Origin: Gemmatimonadota bacterium | GTDB lineage: Bacteria > Gemmatimonadota > Gemmatimonadetes > Palauibacterales > Palauibacteraceae | NCBI GenBank assembly: GCA_029861425.1 | Contig: JAOTZH010000012.1 | Span: forward strand, 1-39,287 | Length of the DNA stretch: 39,287 nt | Reading direction: 5' to 3' | Position numbers and translations under genes: made by a program | Shown here: positions 14,937-23,242 of the stretch, one piece after another | Position numbering within the stretch: the first letter of the stretch is position 1 | Layout: each line of letters begins with the position of its first letter | The notes under the pieces: model-generated | Seen by the model: only the letters and a program-made list of their open reading frames with translations | The model's database searches: none | What the model was told of the DNA's origin: nothing

Positions 14937-17003
14937 ATGCTGAATCTGGCCGTTGGAGACACGATTTCGCGTTACGAACTGCTCGAGAAGATCGGGCAGG
15001 GCGGAATGGGCGTGGTGTACCGCGCGCTCGACACGCGACTGGATCGCGAGGTCGCCCTCAAGTTCGTCATGTCTTCCATGGCGGAGGGCGAAGATGCTCG
15101 CGAACGGTTCCTCCGCGAGGCCCGGGCCGCCGCGGCCCTCGACCACCCGAACGTTGGAGCCGTCTACGAGATCGACGAGGCCGACTCGTTCATGTTCATC
15201 GCGATGGCCTTCATCGAGGGCGAGAGTCTCGACCACATCATCAAGACCCGCAGCCTCGATGTCCTCGAAGCGGTCGACCTCGCCATACAGATCGGCGAGG
15301 GTCTCGCCGCCGCGCACGAACAGGGGATCATCCACCGCGACGTGAAGACGGCCAACGTCATCGTGAAACCCAAGGGCCGGGCAGTCGTGCTCGATTTCGG
15401 GGTGGCACGCACGACCGACTACACCCCGATGACCGCCACCGGCGGCGTGATCGGCACGACGGCGTACATGTGTCCCGAACAGTTCACCGGCGCCGAGTAC
15501 GATCATCGCTGCGACATCTGGGGACTCGGGGTGGTCCTCTACGAGATGCTGACGGGGGCGTTGCCGTTCGAGGGTCGGACACACCTGGCGGTCATGCAGG
15601 CCATTCTCAATACGGCGCCGCATCCGGTCGGGGCGCTCCGGGCGATCGAGGACATGGGGGTCGAGCACATTCTGAATCGGGCGCTCGCGAAACAGCCGAA
15701 GCGACGGTATCAGACGATGTCGGCGTTCGTCGCCGATCTGCGCAGTGTCGAGGAGGCCGCGCGGGCCCTCGAGGTCGCCGAAGAGTCGACGGATCCACTC
15801 AGGCGCCACTCGCCGCGAGTTGTCGTCCCGCCCCCGGTGGAAGTGCTCGACCGTCCGATCCGGATCCTGGTCGTGGACGATGAGCCCGATCTGGAGCTGC
15901 TCGTACGCCAGCACTTCCGCAAACAGACGCGGGCGGGCGATCTCGCGTTCTCCTTCGCCGGTGGAGGGACGCAGGCGCTGGAGACGCTCGAGGCGGAGCC
16001 GCACATCGGGATCGTCCTGACCGACATCCGTATGCCCGGAATGGATGGCCTGACGCTTCTCGGAAAGATGTCGGAGCTCGACCGGGCCCTGAAAGCCGTG
16101 GTCGTGTCGGCGTACGGCGACCTCGGGAATATCCGGACGGCGATGAACCGGGGCGCGTTCGATTTCGTCACCAAGCCGATCGACTTCAGCGACCTCGAGA
16201 CGACGATTGCGAAGGCGTGGAGTGAGCTCATCCTCCTGCGCGAAGGCCGTGAGGCGCAGCGGCGCCTCTCCGCTGTCCAGCAGGAGCTGGACGTCGCCCG
16301 TCGCATCCAGGACGCCATGCTCCCGAAGTCGTTGCCGGACCGAAGCGACCTCGACGTCTACGCGTTCAAGGTGCCCGCAGCGGACGTGGGCGGAGACTTC
16401 CACGATCTCTTCGTCCTGCCGGACGGTCGGGTCGCGTTGCTCGTCGGCGAGGTCGTGGGGACGGGGGTCGCCGCGACGATGCTCGCGGTGATGGCCCGAA
16501 CGCTGATCAAGGCGATCGCGCCCCGGTCGGATTCACCGGTCGAGTGTCTCGCCGAAGTCGGGCGCCTCCTCGAAGCCGAGAGGCTGAACGCGCTGTCCGT
16601 GACCGCCGTCCTCGCTTACGTGGACGGCGAAACCGGCGCCGTCGAATTGGCGAACGCCGGTCATGTCGCTCCGTACCTCCTGAGCGCCGACGAGGCGCCG
16701 GAGCCCCTGGGAAAGAGCATGTCTGCCGCGCTGGGTCAGGCCGGGGGCGACTTCTTCGCCGGCACTGCCACGCTCGAGCCAGGTGGCGGACTCTTCCTTT
16801 ACACGGATGGCGTCGCGGACACGGTGGACTCGTATCACTCGGTGTTCTCCCGCGAACGACTCGAGGCCGTACTGGCCGAATGCAGGGGAGAATCCGCGCC
16901 CGAGCTGGTCCGATCCGTCATTCGCGAGCTGGACGAGTTCGCCGACGGAGCCCCGCAGCATGCCGACGTGAGCGTCGTGGCCCTCAGCTACAAGGGCGCC
17001 TAG
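14937..17003 (+). CDS. Ser/Thr kinase - receiver - SpoIIE/RsbU-type phosphatase fusion
   Basis: A 688-residue cytoplasmic protein joining three signalling modules. Residues 12-270 are a complete Ser/Thr kinase: GQGGMGVVY loop, K42, HRDVK with catalytic D135, and DFG 153-155. Residues 308-425 form a receiver: acidic pair D314/D315, phosphoacceptor D363 in LTDIRMPGMDG, S391 and K413. Residues 440-688 form a PP2C-like SpoIIE/RsbU phosphatase, starting with the usual helix (ELDVARRIQDAMLPKSLP), then DVGGDF (D487) and LYTDGV (D624). In the third metal motif, normally GDVSGKG, Glu505 replaces Asp (VGEVVGTG), and the final DD pair reads AD (A676-D677). No membrane segment. A partner-switch (anti-sigma/anti-anti-sigma) output is the usual role of such phosphatases; no such partner gene is nearby. 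The start has no well-spaced ribosome-binding site. Confidence 0.92.
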   Translation: MLNLAVGDTISRYELLEKIGQGGMGVVYRALDTRLDREVALKFVMSSMAEGEDARERFLREARAAAALDHPNVGAVYEIDEADSFMFIAMAFIEGESLDHIIKTRSLDVLEAVDLAIQIGEGLAAAHEQGIIHRDVKTANVIVKPKGRAVVLDFGVARTTDYTPMTATGGVIGTTAYMCPEQFTGAEYDHRCDIWGLGVVLYEMLTGALPFEGRTHLAVMQAILNTAPHPVGALRAIEDMGVEHILNRALAKQPKRRYQTMSAFVADLRSVEEAARALEVAEESTDPLRRHSPRVVVPPPVEVLDRPIRILVVDDEPDLELLVRQHFRKQTRAGDLAFSFAGGGTQALETLEAEPHIGIVLTDIRMPGMDGLTLLGKMSELDRALKAVVVSAYGDLGNIRTAMNRGAFDFVTKPIDFSDLETTIAKAWSELILLREGREAQRRLSAVQQELDVARRIQDAMLPKSLPDRSDLDVYAFKVPAADVGGDFHDLFVLPDGRVALLVGEVVGTGVAATMLAVMARTLIKAIAPRSDSPVECLAEVGRLLEAERLNALSVTAVLAYVDGETGAVELANAGHVAPYLLSADEAPEPLGKSMSAALGQAGGDFFAGTATLEPGGGLFLYTDGVADTVDSYHSVFSRERLEAVLAECRGESAPELVRSVIRELDEFADGAPQHADVSVVALSYKGA

Positions 17004-17015
17004 CGGCAGGCGGCG

Positions 17016-19280
17016 TCAGCGGGCCTCAGCCCGGCCCTGCTCCCGCCGGGCCTTCTTCAATCGCTCCTCGTAGGATCCCCAACCGAACGTCAGACCCACG
17101 ATCGAATCGATCTTCGGCAACCCCGACATCGCGTTCGCGGCGAGCATGCCCGAGATCGTGGCCCCCTCGACGCACCCGCCATTGAACGGGCTCCACGTCC
17201 AGTCGCCGGCCAGATACAGGTTGTCGAAGCCGGACGCCCCGGGCTGCAACCGGTGCTCGCTGGTTCCCGGCAGGGACATCACGTAGCGCTCCGTCGGCTG
17301 GACGTTCGCGCGGAAGTACTGCGACTCCAGACGCGCAGCGCCCCTGTTGCTGCCGGGCCGGTTGTCGACGAGCCGATCCCAATCGAACTGCCCCCGGTTC
17401 GATCCACGGGGCCACAACCGGTACATCTCGTCCTCGAGGAAGGTCGTGAAACGCCGCCGGATGGTCTGATTCGCGGACTTCTGGTCGAGCTCCTCACAGG
17501 ACTGCTTTGGTCCGTGGGGCGTGGTCGGCAGTGGCTTCTCCTGCATGGGGCCGCAGAAATACGCGATGCTGAGCGGAGACTCGTCGCCCACGCCCGGCCA
17601 TGCTTCCCGCACCAGCAGCTCGGTCATGTCGGCCCACGTGTCGAAGTTCGATGAGTCGTACGTCGCGAGGAGCGGGTGCCCGGGGTGGGTCCACCCCATC
17701 TCGTATGTCGTGTCCGTCAACCAGAGCTGCCCGGCCTGCGTCGCGATCGTGGCCACGTTGTCGACCATCTTCTTCCAGTCGTCGCTGTGGTCGATGAGAT
17801 CCCCGCAGATGTAGGGGTGCGCCCCCAGGGAGATCCCGAGTACGACGTCGTCGAAGTGCGTTCCGCGAACCAGGGTCCGGGTGCCGAGGTGCGGGCTGCA
17901 CCAATCCTCGAAGTCGATGCCTTCCGCGGCGTACTTCTCGCCGTCCACGAGCTGGGACCAATCGGGTTCACTCGGCCAGCAGTCGAGCCCGCGCACCTCG
18001 ACCAGGGGCTGATACGCGATCTGGCTATCCACGATCTTCGCCTGCGTGGCGATCTCGATCCCGTCGATCGATTTCCCCGCGGTCTCGAGCTTCGTGACCT
18101 TCTGGAAGTACTCGAACTTGACTCCGCGCTGCTTCAATATCTGATAGGCGGGGGTAAAGATCGTGTCGCCCATCCCCGCCTGCATCCGCCAGATGACCGC
18201 GCCCTTCCAGGTGAGCCCGAGGCGGAAAAGCGTGTACACGGCCGCGCCGGCGGAAAAGCGCATCTTGTCGAGGTCGCCGTTCACGTAGGCGAAGTCCGCA
18301 TCGTACAGAAACCTCGCCAGGGGCGAGCGCAGAGTCAGCGACTCGCCTTCGGCTCCCGGGTGAGCGTCGTCGACGATGTGCTTTCCGAGCCACTCGCGGA
18401 AATCGAGGTGCTCGATCGAGTCGAACCCCTTCCGGAACAGGTCGTCATCGATGATCCCGCGGAGGAACCCGACGCCGAAGTTCATGAAGATCCAGGCTTG
18501 CCGGGCGCCGAGGTCGTCCATGTGCCGCTTTGCCCGCCTCCAGTGGAAACGGACGAGCCCTTGCACGAACCAGATGCCGAGCCGTTGAAGAAGGTGGAAG
18601 ATCGCGTAGACGCCACCCCGTACGAACTTCGGGAGCAGCCGGCCCACCGTGCTGGTCAGCAGGTGGCCGACTTCGTACACCGTGTAGAACGCGAGCGAGA
18701 CGATCTCGGTCAGCGTCAACGCCGTGTAGTAGAAGAGCCGGAAGAAAAGTCCCGCGAAGAAGCCGGCGCCGGATGTCCGTTTCTCGTGTCGCTTACGGTG
18801 CGAGGTCTTCAGACGGTCCAGTACGAAGCCGAACGCCTCGCCGATGTAGCTCCAGAAAGGCAGGAAGAGCTTCGCCTCCGGGTCACCGGGCAGCTGATCG
18901 TTGGTCGGAGGCTCGATCACCCACGAGACCCACTCGCCGTTGTACTTCTCTTCCAGGGCGACGACCTCGCAGGGCTTGAACGCGTCGAGCCACGTAGCGA
19001 GCGGTGCGTCGGGCGCCCGCCCCAGCTCCTCGTACGCCCCGCGCATCAGTCGGAACGCGTTGTCGTACAGACCGGCCCACACATGTAGGCCGTGTTCCTC
19101 GATCCTGCACCCTTGCTCAAGGTTTCGGCCGCTCGCGCCCTTCCCGCCGATCCGCCAGCCGAGCTGGTAGATCGTGATGTCGTACTTGTCTCGAAGCTCG
19201 GGGCGGGTGAGCTCGAGGGCGGTCGTGATGCCCCCGACCCCGCCCCCCAGGATCGCGATCTTGCGTTTGTTTTCGCTCAT
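17016..19280 (-). CDS. Phytoene-desaturase-like FAD-dependent oxidoreductase
   Basis: A 754-residue flavoprotein. The N-terminus has the dinucleotide motif KIAILGGGVGGITTALEL (GGGVGG 12-17), then QLGWRIGGKGASGRN, where the second-strand acidic residue that binds the ADP ribose is replaced by Gln. The C-terminus has LYLAGDWTWSPFNGGCVEGA, the second FAD motif of the phytoene desaturase/amine-oxidase family. An insert at about residues 170-260 is rich in hydrophobic and aromatic helices (FFAGLFFRLFYYTALTL and following), suggesting binding to a membrane or to a greasy substrate. The protein is longer than most CrtI-type desaturases (about 500). It is last in a three-gene minus operon, starting 4 bases after the receptor stop. 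A dehydrogenase or desaturase of an isoprenoid-like compound is inferred. Confidence 0.82.
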   Translation of the reverse strand: MSENKRKIAILGGGVGGITTALELTRPELRDKYDITIYQLGWRIGGKGASGRNLEQGCRIEEHGLHVWAGLYDNAFRLMRGAYEELGRAPDAPLATWLDAFKPCEVVALEEKYNGEWVSWVIEPPTNDQLPGDPEAKLFLPFWSYIGEAFGFVLDRLKTSHRKRHEKRTSGAGFFAGLFFRLFYYTALTLTEIVSLAFYTVYEVGHLLTSTVGRLLPKFVRGGVYAIFHLLQRLGIWFVQGLVRFHWRRAKRHMDDLGARQAWIFMNFGVGFLRGIIDDDLFRKGFDSIEHLDFREWLGKHIVDDAHPGAEGESLTLRSPLARFLYDADFAYVNGDLDKMRFSAGAAVYTLFRLGLTWKGAVIWRMQAGMGDTIFTPAYQILKQRGVKFEYFQKVTKLETAGKSIDGIEIATQAKIVDSQIAYQPLVEVRGLDCWPSEPDWSQLVDGEKYAAEGIDFEDWCSPHLGTRTLVRGTHFDDVVLGISLGAHPYICGDLIDHSDDWKKMVDNVATIATQAGQLWLTDTTYEMGWTHPGHPLLATYDSSNFDTWADMTELLVREAWPGVGDESPLSIAYFCGPMQEKPLPTTPHGPKQSCEELDQKSANQTIRRRFTTFLEDEMYRLWPRGSNRGQFDWDRLVDNRPGSNRGAARLESQYFRANVQPTERYVMSLPGTSEHRLQPGASGFDNLYLAGDWTWSPFNGGCVEGATISGMLAANAMSGLPKIDSIVGLTFGWGSYEERLKKARREQGRAEAR

Positions 19281-19284
19281 CGGC

Positions 19285-21966
19285 TCAGAACGAGTAGGCG
19301 AGCTGGAGCATCGCGAGCCGCCCGATCGCGGGGGTCCCGATGTACTCGAAGTGCTCGTTGTCGAAGAGGTTCTGGACGGACAACCTGAGCGTCGCCCGTC
19401 GGTGGAACGGCAGCGGATACGCCGCGTTCACGTCGACCACCGTATAGGAATCCACGGTCCCGGCGAAAACGCCGGAGAGGACCGGGAAGCTGTCCACGTA
19501 CCGAATCCGCACCCCCGTATCGAGGCCGATCGCCGGATCCCTGAAGGTGACGATCCCATTCACCTTGTTCATCGGCGCGTTCAGCGCGATGTCCTGGATC
19601 TGGTTCGGTCCCCTCGGGAACAGATCCTTGCTGATGTGGGAGTAGTTGACCCCGATCCCCCACCGTGGGGTCGGCGAGTACTGGAGATTCAGGTCCGTCC
19701 CCCACAGCGAGACGTCGCCCTTGAAGTTCCGGAACGTGAGGATCAGATCTGCAGGGCTCAACGCCCCCGCCTCGGACGGCGTGATCGTGCCCAGCGGGAT
19801 CGCGGCGATCCCCGCGGCCAGCCCCGCGGCCTCGTCGGCGGGCATGAACCCCGTCAGGTAGGTCGTTAGAGACGCGGCGTCGTAGAACGCGTTCGGCGTC
19901 TGCACATCGAGGCTGCTGACGAAGTTCTCGACCTGCGAGTAGTACACGTCCGCGGAGAAGAGCCAGCGATCGGACAGAAGGCCGCGGTACCCGACCTCGA
20001 ACGTGTTCGTGATCCCGGGCTCGGGAGGCCCGATGTCGTTCAGATCGCCCGGATCGATCGCGTCGAACGCTCCAGTGCCGGTGTTGAGGATCGCGAGGAC
20101 CGTGGCGACCTCGGCTGTGCCGGGCGCCGGGATCCCGGAGATGTCGACACCCTGGCCCCCCAGGATCGCTACGACCGACGACCACAGTTGCGTGACGTCG
20201 GCGTCGATGAACTCCTCCCGTCCACCGGCGTTGAACGGCGACTGCATGAAGAAGCCCCCGACCCCCGTCTCCGAATCGCGCATGAACGAGTAGCCCGTGT
20301 CCGGCGACCTGAGTCCGCGGAGGCCGTAGGGCAGCGGACCGAGCTGGCCGAGGTTCAGATCCAGAAAGAGCTGGGGGCTGGATGGCGTCGTGAACGCGCG
20401 GTTGTAGGTCGCGCGGAAGGTGTGGTCCGGGTCGGGGTTGAACACGAGAGCCGCCCGTGGCGAGAAGATCGCCGCGTCGAGACGGCTATGGGCGTCCACC
20501 CGGGCCGTGGCCACGAGGCGTAGCGTCTCCGTCAGCTCGGTCTCGGACTGAACGTATGCTCCGAACAGGTCGATGCTGTCGTCGTCCTCGAAGCGCCCGT
20601 GGATGGTGAAGTTCGTGTTGGGCCGCGTTAGGTAGGCGTCCGCGCCGTAGATGAAGTCCTGGCGTCCGTCGGCCAACGATGTCCCGTGCTGAAGTTGCGC
20701 CACGAACAGTCTGGACTTGTCGACGATCCGGTCGCCGGTCCGCCGTAGATACGTGCGCGGGTTCTCCGTGTTGCCAGCGTTGAGGAACACCTGTCCGAAG
20801 AAGCGCCCCTTGGACGCGCGTAGCTGGCCAAAGCTGTTTCGCCAATCCGCATTCTGGCTGGCGCCGACGTCCGTGATCATCAGGCCCTTCATCTGCGCGA
20901 CGCCGCCGGTGAGGTTTACGTCCCAGCCCGCGCCCGGGCGGAAATCCAGCCTCGCCTCGGCCTTGTAGTTCTCGACGTCGAAGTCGCGGAGATTCTCGAT
21001 CGGGTCGTCGTCGCTCACGCGGCCCTCGAGCGTGTACTGACCGAGAAGAACCGAGTCGGGCTCGGCCGGGTCGTCATACTCCCAGTCGGCGCCGGTATAA
21101 AGTGAACCGGACACCTTGAGAGCGAACTTCTGGCTGAAGACGCTCGCGTGACGGAACGAGGCCGAGAAGAGATCTCGCTCGCCGATCCCGATCGTGGCCG
21201 TCGTGCCCGGCGAGTCGAATGGCGACTTCGTGATGATGTGCATCACGCCGTTCGCGGCGTTCGCGCCATAGAGCGCCGACCCCGGGCCCCGCACCACCTC
21301 GATCCGCTCGATGTCATCGTTGATCGGCGTCAACAGCTCCGCGATGTTGTGTCGAAGCCCCGGGATGTGGGTGTTGCGGTTGTCGACGAGTACCAGTGTC
21401 TTGTCGAACGTGCTGAGCGCGTTGTTGAATCCGCGGATCGCGATCCGCGTCTGATTGAGCCCGGAGCTGGCAACGTCCACCGCAGGCACATGCCGCAGGT
21501 GCTCCGGCACCGTGAGGACCTGCCGTCCCGCGATCTCCTGCTGGTCGACGAGCGACACCGAAGCCGGCGCTTCGACGGCCTTCTCGATCTGACGCGAGAC
21601 CGAGACGACGAGCGTGTCGCCGAAGACCGCCGCGATCTCGAGCGCGATGTCGATCGTGCGGTCGTCCCCGGGCCCGACCCGGACGGGGGTGTCTTCAAAC
21701 GGCGAATACCCGATGAGTGACGCGGTCAGCGTGTAGGCGCCGGGCGCGACGTCCCGGAAGACGTAGACGCCCTGCTGGTTGGTAGTCGCGCGTCTGAACC
21801 CGGTGCCTTCATCCGCCAGCGCCATGTTCACGCCCGTGAGCGGCCGCAGATCCGAATCCGTAACCGTTCCACGGATGGTCGCCGTCTGCGCGGTCGCGGC
21901 CGCACAGGCCCACACCGTCATCACAACCGCACCGAGCATTGCTCGGGCCGACATCGCCTGCCTCAT
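19285..21966 (-). CDS. TonB-dependent outer-membrane receptor with N-terminal carboxypeptidase-like domain
   Basis: An 893-residue receptor. The signal peptide (MLGAVVMTVWACAAATAQ) is followed by a carboxypeptidase-regulatory-like domain (about 28-110: TIRGTVTDSDLRPLTGVNMA, GVYVFRDVAPGAYTL), a plug (about 125-255: ASVSLVDQQEIAG, RGFNN, IERIEVVRGPGSALYGANA) and a 22-strand-type barrel ending in Phe893 (LQLAYSF), the usual outer-membrane insertion signal. ATG 21966 has CGGAG 6 bases upstream. It is the middle gene of the minus operon: 24 bases after the lycopene-cyclase-like gene and 4 bases before the FAD oxidoreductase. That position implies the receptor imports the substrate of, or otherwise serves, those two enzymes. 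The ligand is unknown. Confidence 0.92.
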   Translation of the reverse strand: MRQAMSARAMLGAVVMTVWACAAATAQTATIRGTVTDSDLRPLTGVNMALADEGTGFRRATTNQQGVYVFRDVAPGAYTLTASLIGYSPFEDTPVRVGPGDDRTIDIALEIAAVFGDTLVVSVSRQIEKAVEAPASVSLVDQQEIAGRQVLTVPEHLRHVPAVDVASSGLNQTRIAIRGFNNALSTFDKTLVLVDNRNTHIPGLRHNIAELLTPINDDIERIEVVRGPGSALYGANAANGVMHIITKSPFDSPGTTATIGIGERDLFSASFRHASVFSQKFALKVSGSLYTGADWEYDDPAEPDSVLLGQYTLEGRVSDDDPIENLRDFDVENYKAEARLDFRPGAGWDVNLTGGVAQMKGLMITDVGASQNADWRNSFGQLRASKGRFFGQVFLNAGNTENPRTYLRRTGDRIVDKSRLFVAQLQHGTSLADGRQDFIYGADAYLTRPNTNFTIHGRFEDDDSIDLFGAYVQSETELTETLRLVATARVDAHSRLDAAIFSPRAALVFNPDPDHTFRATYNRAFTTPSSPQLFLDLNLGQLGPLPYGLRGLRSPDTGYSFMRDSETGVGGFFMQSPFNAGGREEFIDADVTQLWSSVVAILGGQGVDISGIPAPGTAEVATVLAILNTGTGAFDAIDPGDLNDIGPPEPGITNTFEVGYRGLLSDRWLFSADVYYSQVENFVSSLDVQTPNAFYDAASLTTYLTGFMPADEAAGLAAGIAAIPLGTITPSEAGALSPADLILTFRNFKGDVSLWGTDLNLQYSPTPRWGIGVNYSHISKDLFPRGPNQIQDIALNAPMNKVNGIVTFRDPAIGLDTGVRIRYVDSFPVLSGVFAGTVDSYTVVDVNAAYPLPFHRRATLRLSVQNLFDNEHFEYIGTPAIGRLAMLQLAYSF

Positions 21967-21990
21967 CTCCAGCTCCGGTCTCCCCGAGTC

Positions 21991-22986
21991 TTACTCGTCT
22001 TCCGGCCCCGGCCCGAACAGCGCCTGCCAGAACGGACGGTCCAGGTGGAAGTACATGCGAAACGTCTCGTACGCCCCGACGGCGCCGAACGCGGCGGCCA
22101 GCCACAACAGCACCGCCTCGACCGGAAGCTCGGCCCATGCCGTGATCCGGATCCCGATCATCTGTTCGCCCTGGTAGTTCCACCAGTTGTACGGAACGCC
22201 CAGCGTCGCTTCCCACACCAGGCTTACGAGTAGTAGAACGGCATACGCGAAGACGAAGGCTCGCCAGTTGATGAACTTCCCGACCGATCCGATGAGAACG
22301 GAGGCCGGGACGAACGCGAGGAGGCACAGAAACGTGAAGTACGCGGGGAACCCCGCGTTGTGCGGCGCCGGCAACGATTTCTTGAAGAAGTAGGCGACGG
22401 CGATCAGGGCGACGGCGATCACGATCGGCCACGGCGAGAAGTTGATGATCTTGCGGTGGTGCAGCGCGAGGATGCCGCGCTGTTCGTGGTCGTAGACCTT
22501 GAGCCAGTCCGTGTCGGCCCAGATGTATGTCGTGATCATGAAGAAGGCGCCGAAGATGTAGAAGCCGAACTCCTCGATCGGCAGGTAGTCCCCTACCCAG
22601 GCCATTTGACCCCAGCTCCAGGCGGGAAGGCGCCACCCGAGCGTCGCGTCCGGGTTCGGGAATACGAAAAACGAGTATCCGAACCCGAAGTCGAGAATCG
22701 AGCCGAGGATGAAGACCGCGAGCGCAGCACAGAGCATCGCCTTGCGGTCCACGTGTTGTCTGGGGTGCAGGAAGAACCAGATGCCGATGACCGCGACCGG
22801 CATCGCGAACAGCAGCAGGCTGATCGTGTACCCGAACGGCGTCGGATTCTGTGACGGCGGGGTGGTTGACGGCGCGTCGACGTTCATCAGCGTCAGGATC
22901 GCCGGCACGAGCAGAGCGACGGTCATCGCGATGACCGTCGTGAGGGTCTTCGGATGTTCGGGGAGCTTCGTGGGGTCCGACGTCAT
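21991..22986 (-). CDS. Polytopic membrane protein with lycopene-cyclase-domain-like repeats
   Basis: A 331-residue protein with about seven to nine membrane helices. Two halves share a pattern. The first has TLGWRLPAWSWGQ, then DYLPIEEFGFYIFGAFF (P136-I-E-E139). The second has EATLGVPYNWWNYQGEQ, then AWAELPVEAVLLWLAAAF (P288-V-E-A291). A proline-x-glutamate-glutamate helix after a Trp/Tyr-rich loop is the mark of the CrtYc/CrtYd lycopene cyclase domain, fused in tandem in archaeal and fungal enzymes. The second motif keeps Pro and the first Glu only. Start ATG 22986 is the first gene of the minus operon. Whether it cyclises an isoprenoid is inference. No crtB, crtI of usual type or crtE is in the window, so ordinary carotenoid synthesis is not shown. 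Confidence 0.7.
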   Translation of the reverse strand: MTSDPTKLPEHPKTLTTVIAMTVALLVPAILTLMNVDAPSTTPPSQNPTPFGYTISLLLFAMPVAVIGIWFFLHPRQHVDRKAMLCAALAVFILGSILDFGFGYSFFVFPNPDATLGWRLPAWSWGQMAWVGDYLPIEEFGFYIFGAFFMITTYIWADTDWLKVYDHEQRGILALHHRKIINFSPWPIVIAVALIAVAYFFKKSLPAPHNAGFPAYFTFLCLLAFVPASVLIGSVGKFINWRAFVFAYAVLLLVSLVWEATLGVPYNWWNYQGEQMIGIRITAWAELPVEAVLLWLAAAFGAVGAYETFRMYFHLDRPFWQALFGPGPEDE

Positions 22987-23242
22987 GGGCTGCGCGACCT
23001 TTCTCAGGGATGCTCCGACGCGATGGCATCCTCCAGGTGCGACTGCTGAAGTCGCGGAAAAACATGACCTTCGCCACCCGCGACCGCCAGCGGCCCGCCC
23101 CGCAGTAGCCCGCCGTCTCGGGCAGAGCCGATCTTCGGGCCGATCACGTTAGCCCGGCGTGGACACGTGCCCCGCGGCGAGGCTACCGTAATCCCGCGCT
23201 CGATCCTGTCTCCCGTCCGCCGTAATCCGGAGTGTTGAACCG
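22987..23242. promoter_or_regulatory. Divergent promoter region between the two isoprenoid-type transcription units
   Basis: A 256-base gap between two divergent starts, so promoters for both units should be here. CCGTAATCC occurs twice, at 23186-23194 and 23220-23228, 34 bases apart (about three helical turns), just upstream of the decarboxylase-like gene. GCCGATC is also repeated at 23127 and 23139. No convincing -35/-10 pair is seen. CCGGAG at 23227-23232 may serve as ribosome-binding site for the plus-strand gene. Confidence 0.45.

Noticed and set aside
14889-16403. 504-codon minus-strand open frame opposite the kinase-receiver-phosphatase gene
   Set aside because: His/Arg/Asp-rich sequence with no motif; a by-product of GC-rich codon use in the real gene on the plus strand.
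17020-17033. CGGGC-CTCA-GCCCG hairpin at the end of the flavoprotein gene as a terminator
   Set aside because: Only 5 bp, inside coding sequence and without a T-run; too common in GC-rich DNA.
17676-19088. 470-codon plus-strand open frame opposite the FAD oxidoreductase
   Set aside because: No family features; the minus-strand frame has both FAD motifs.
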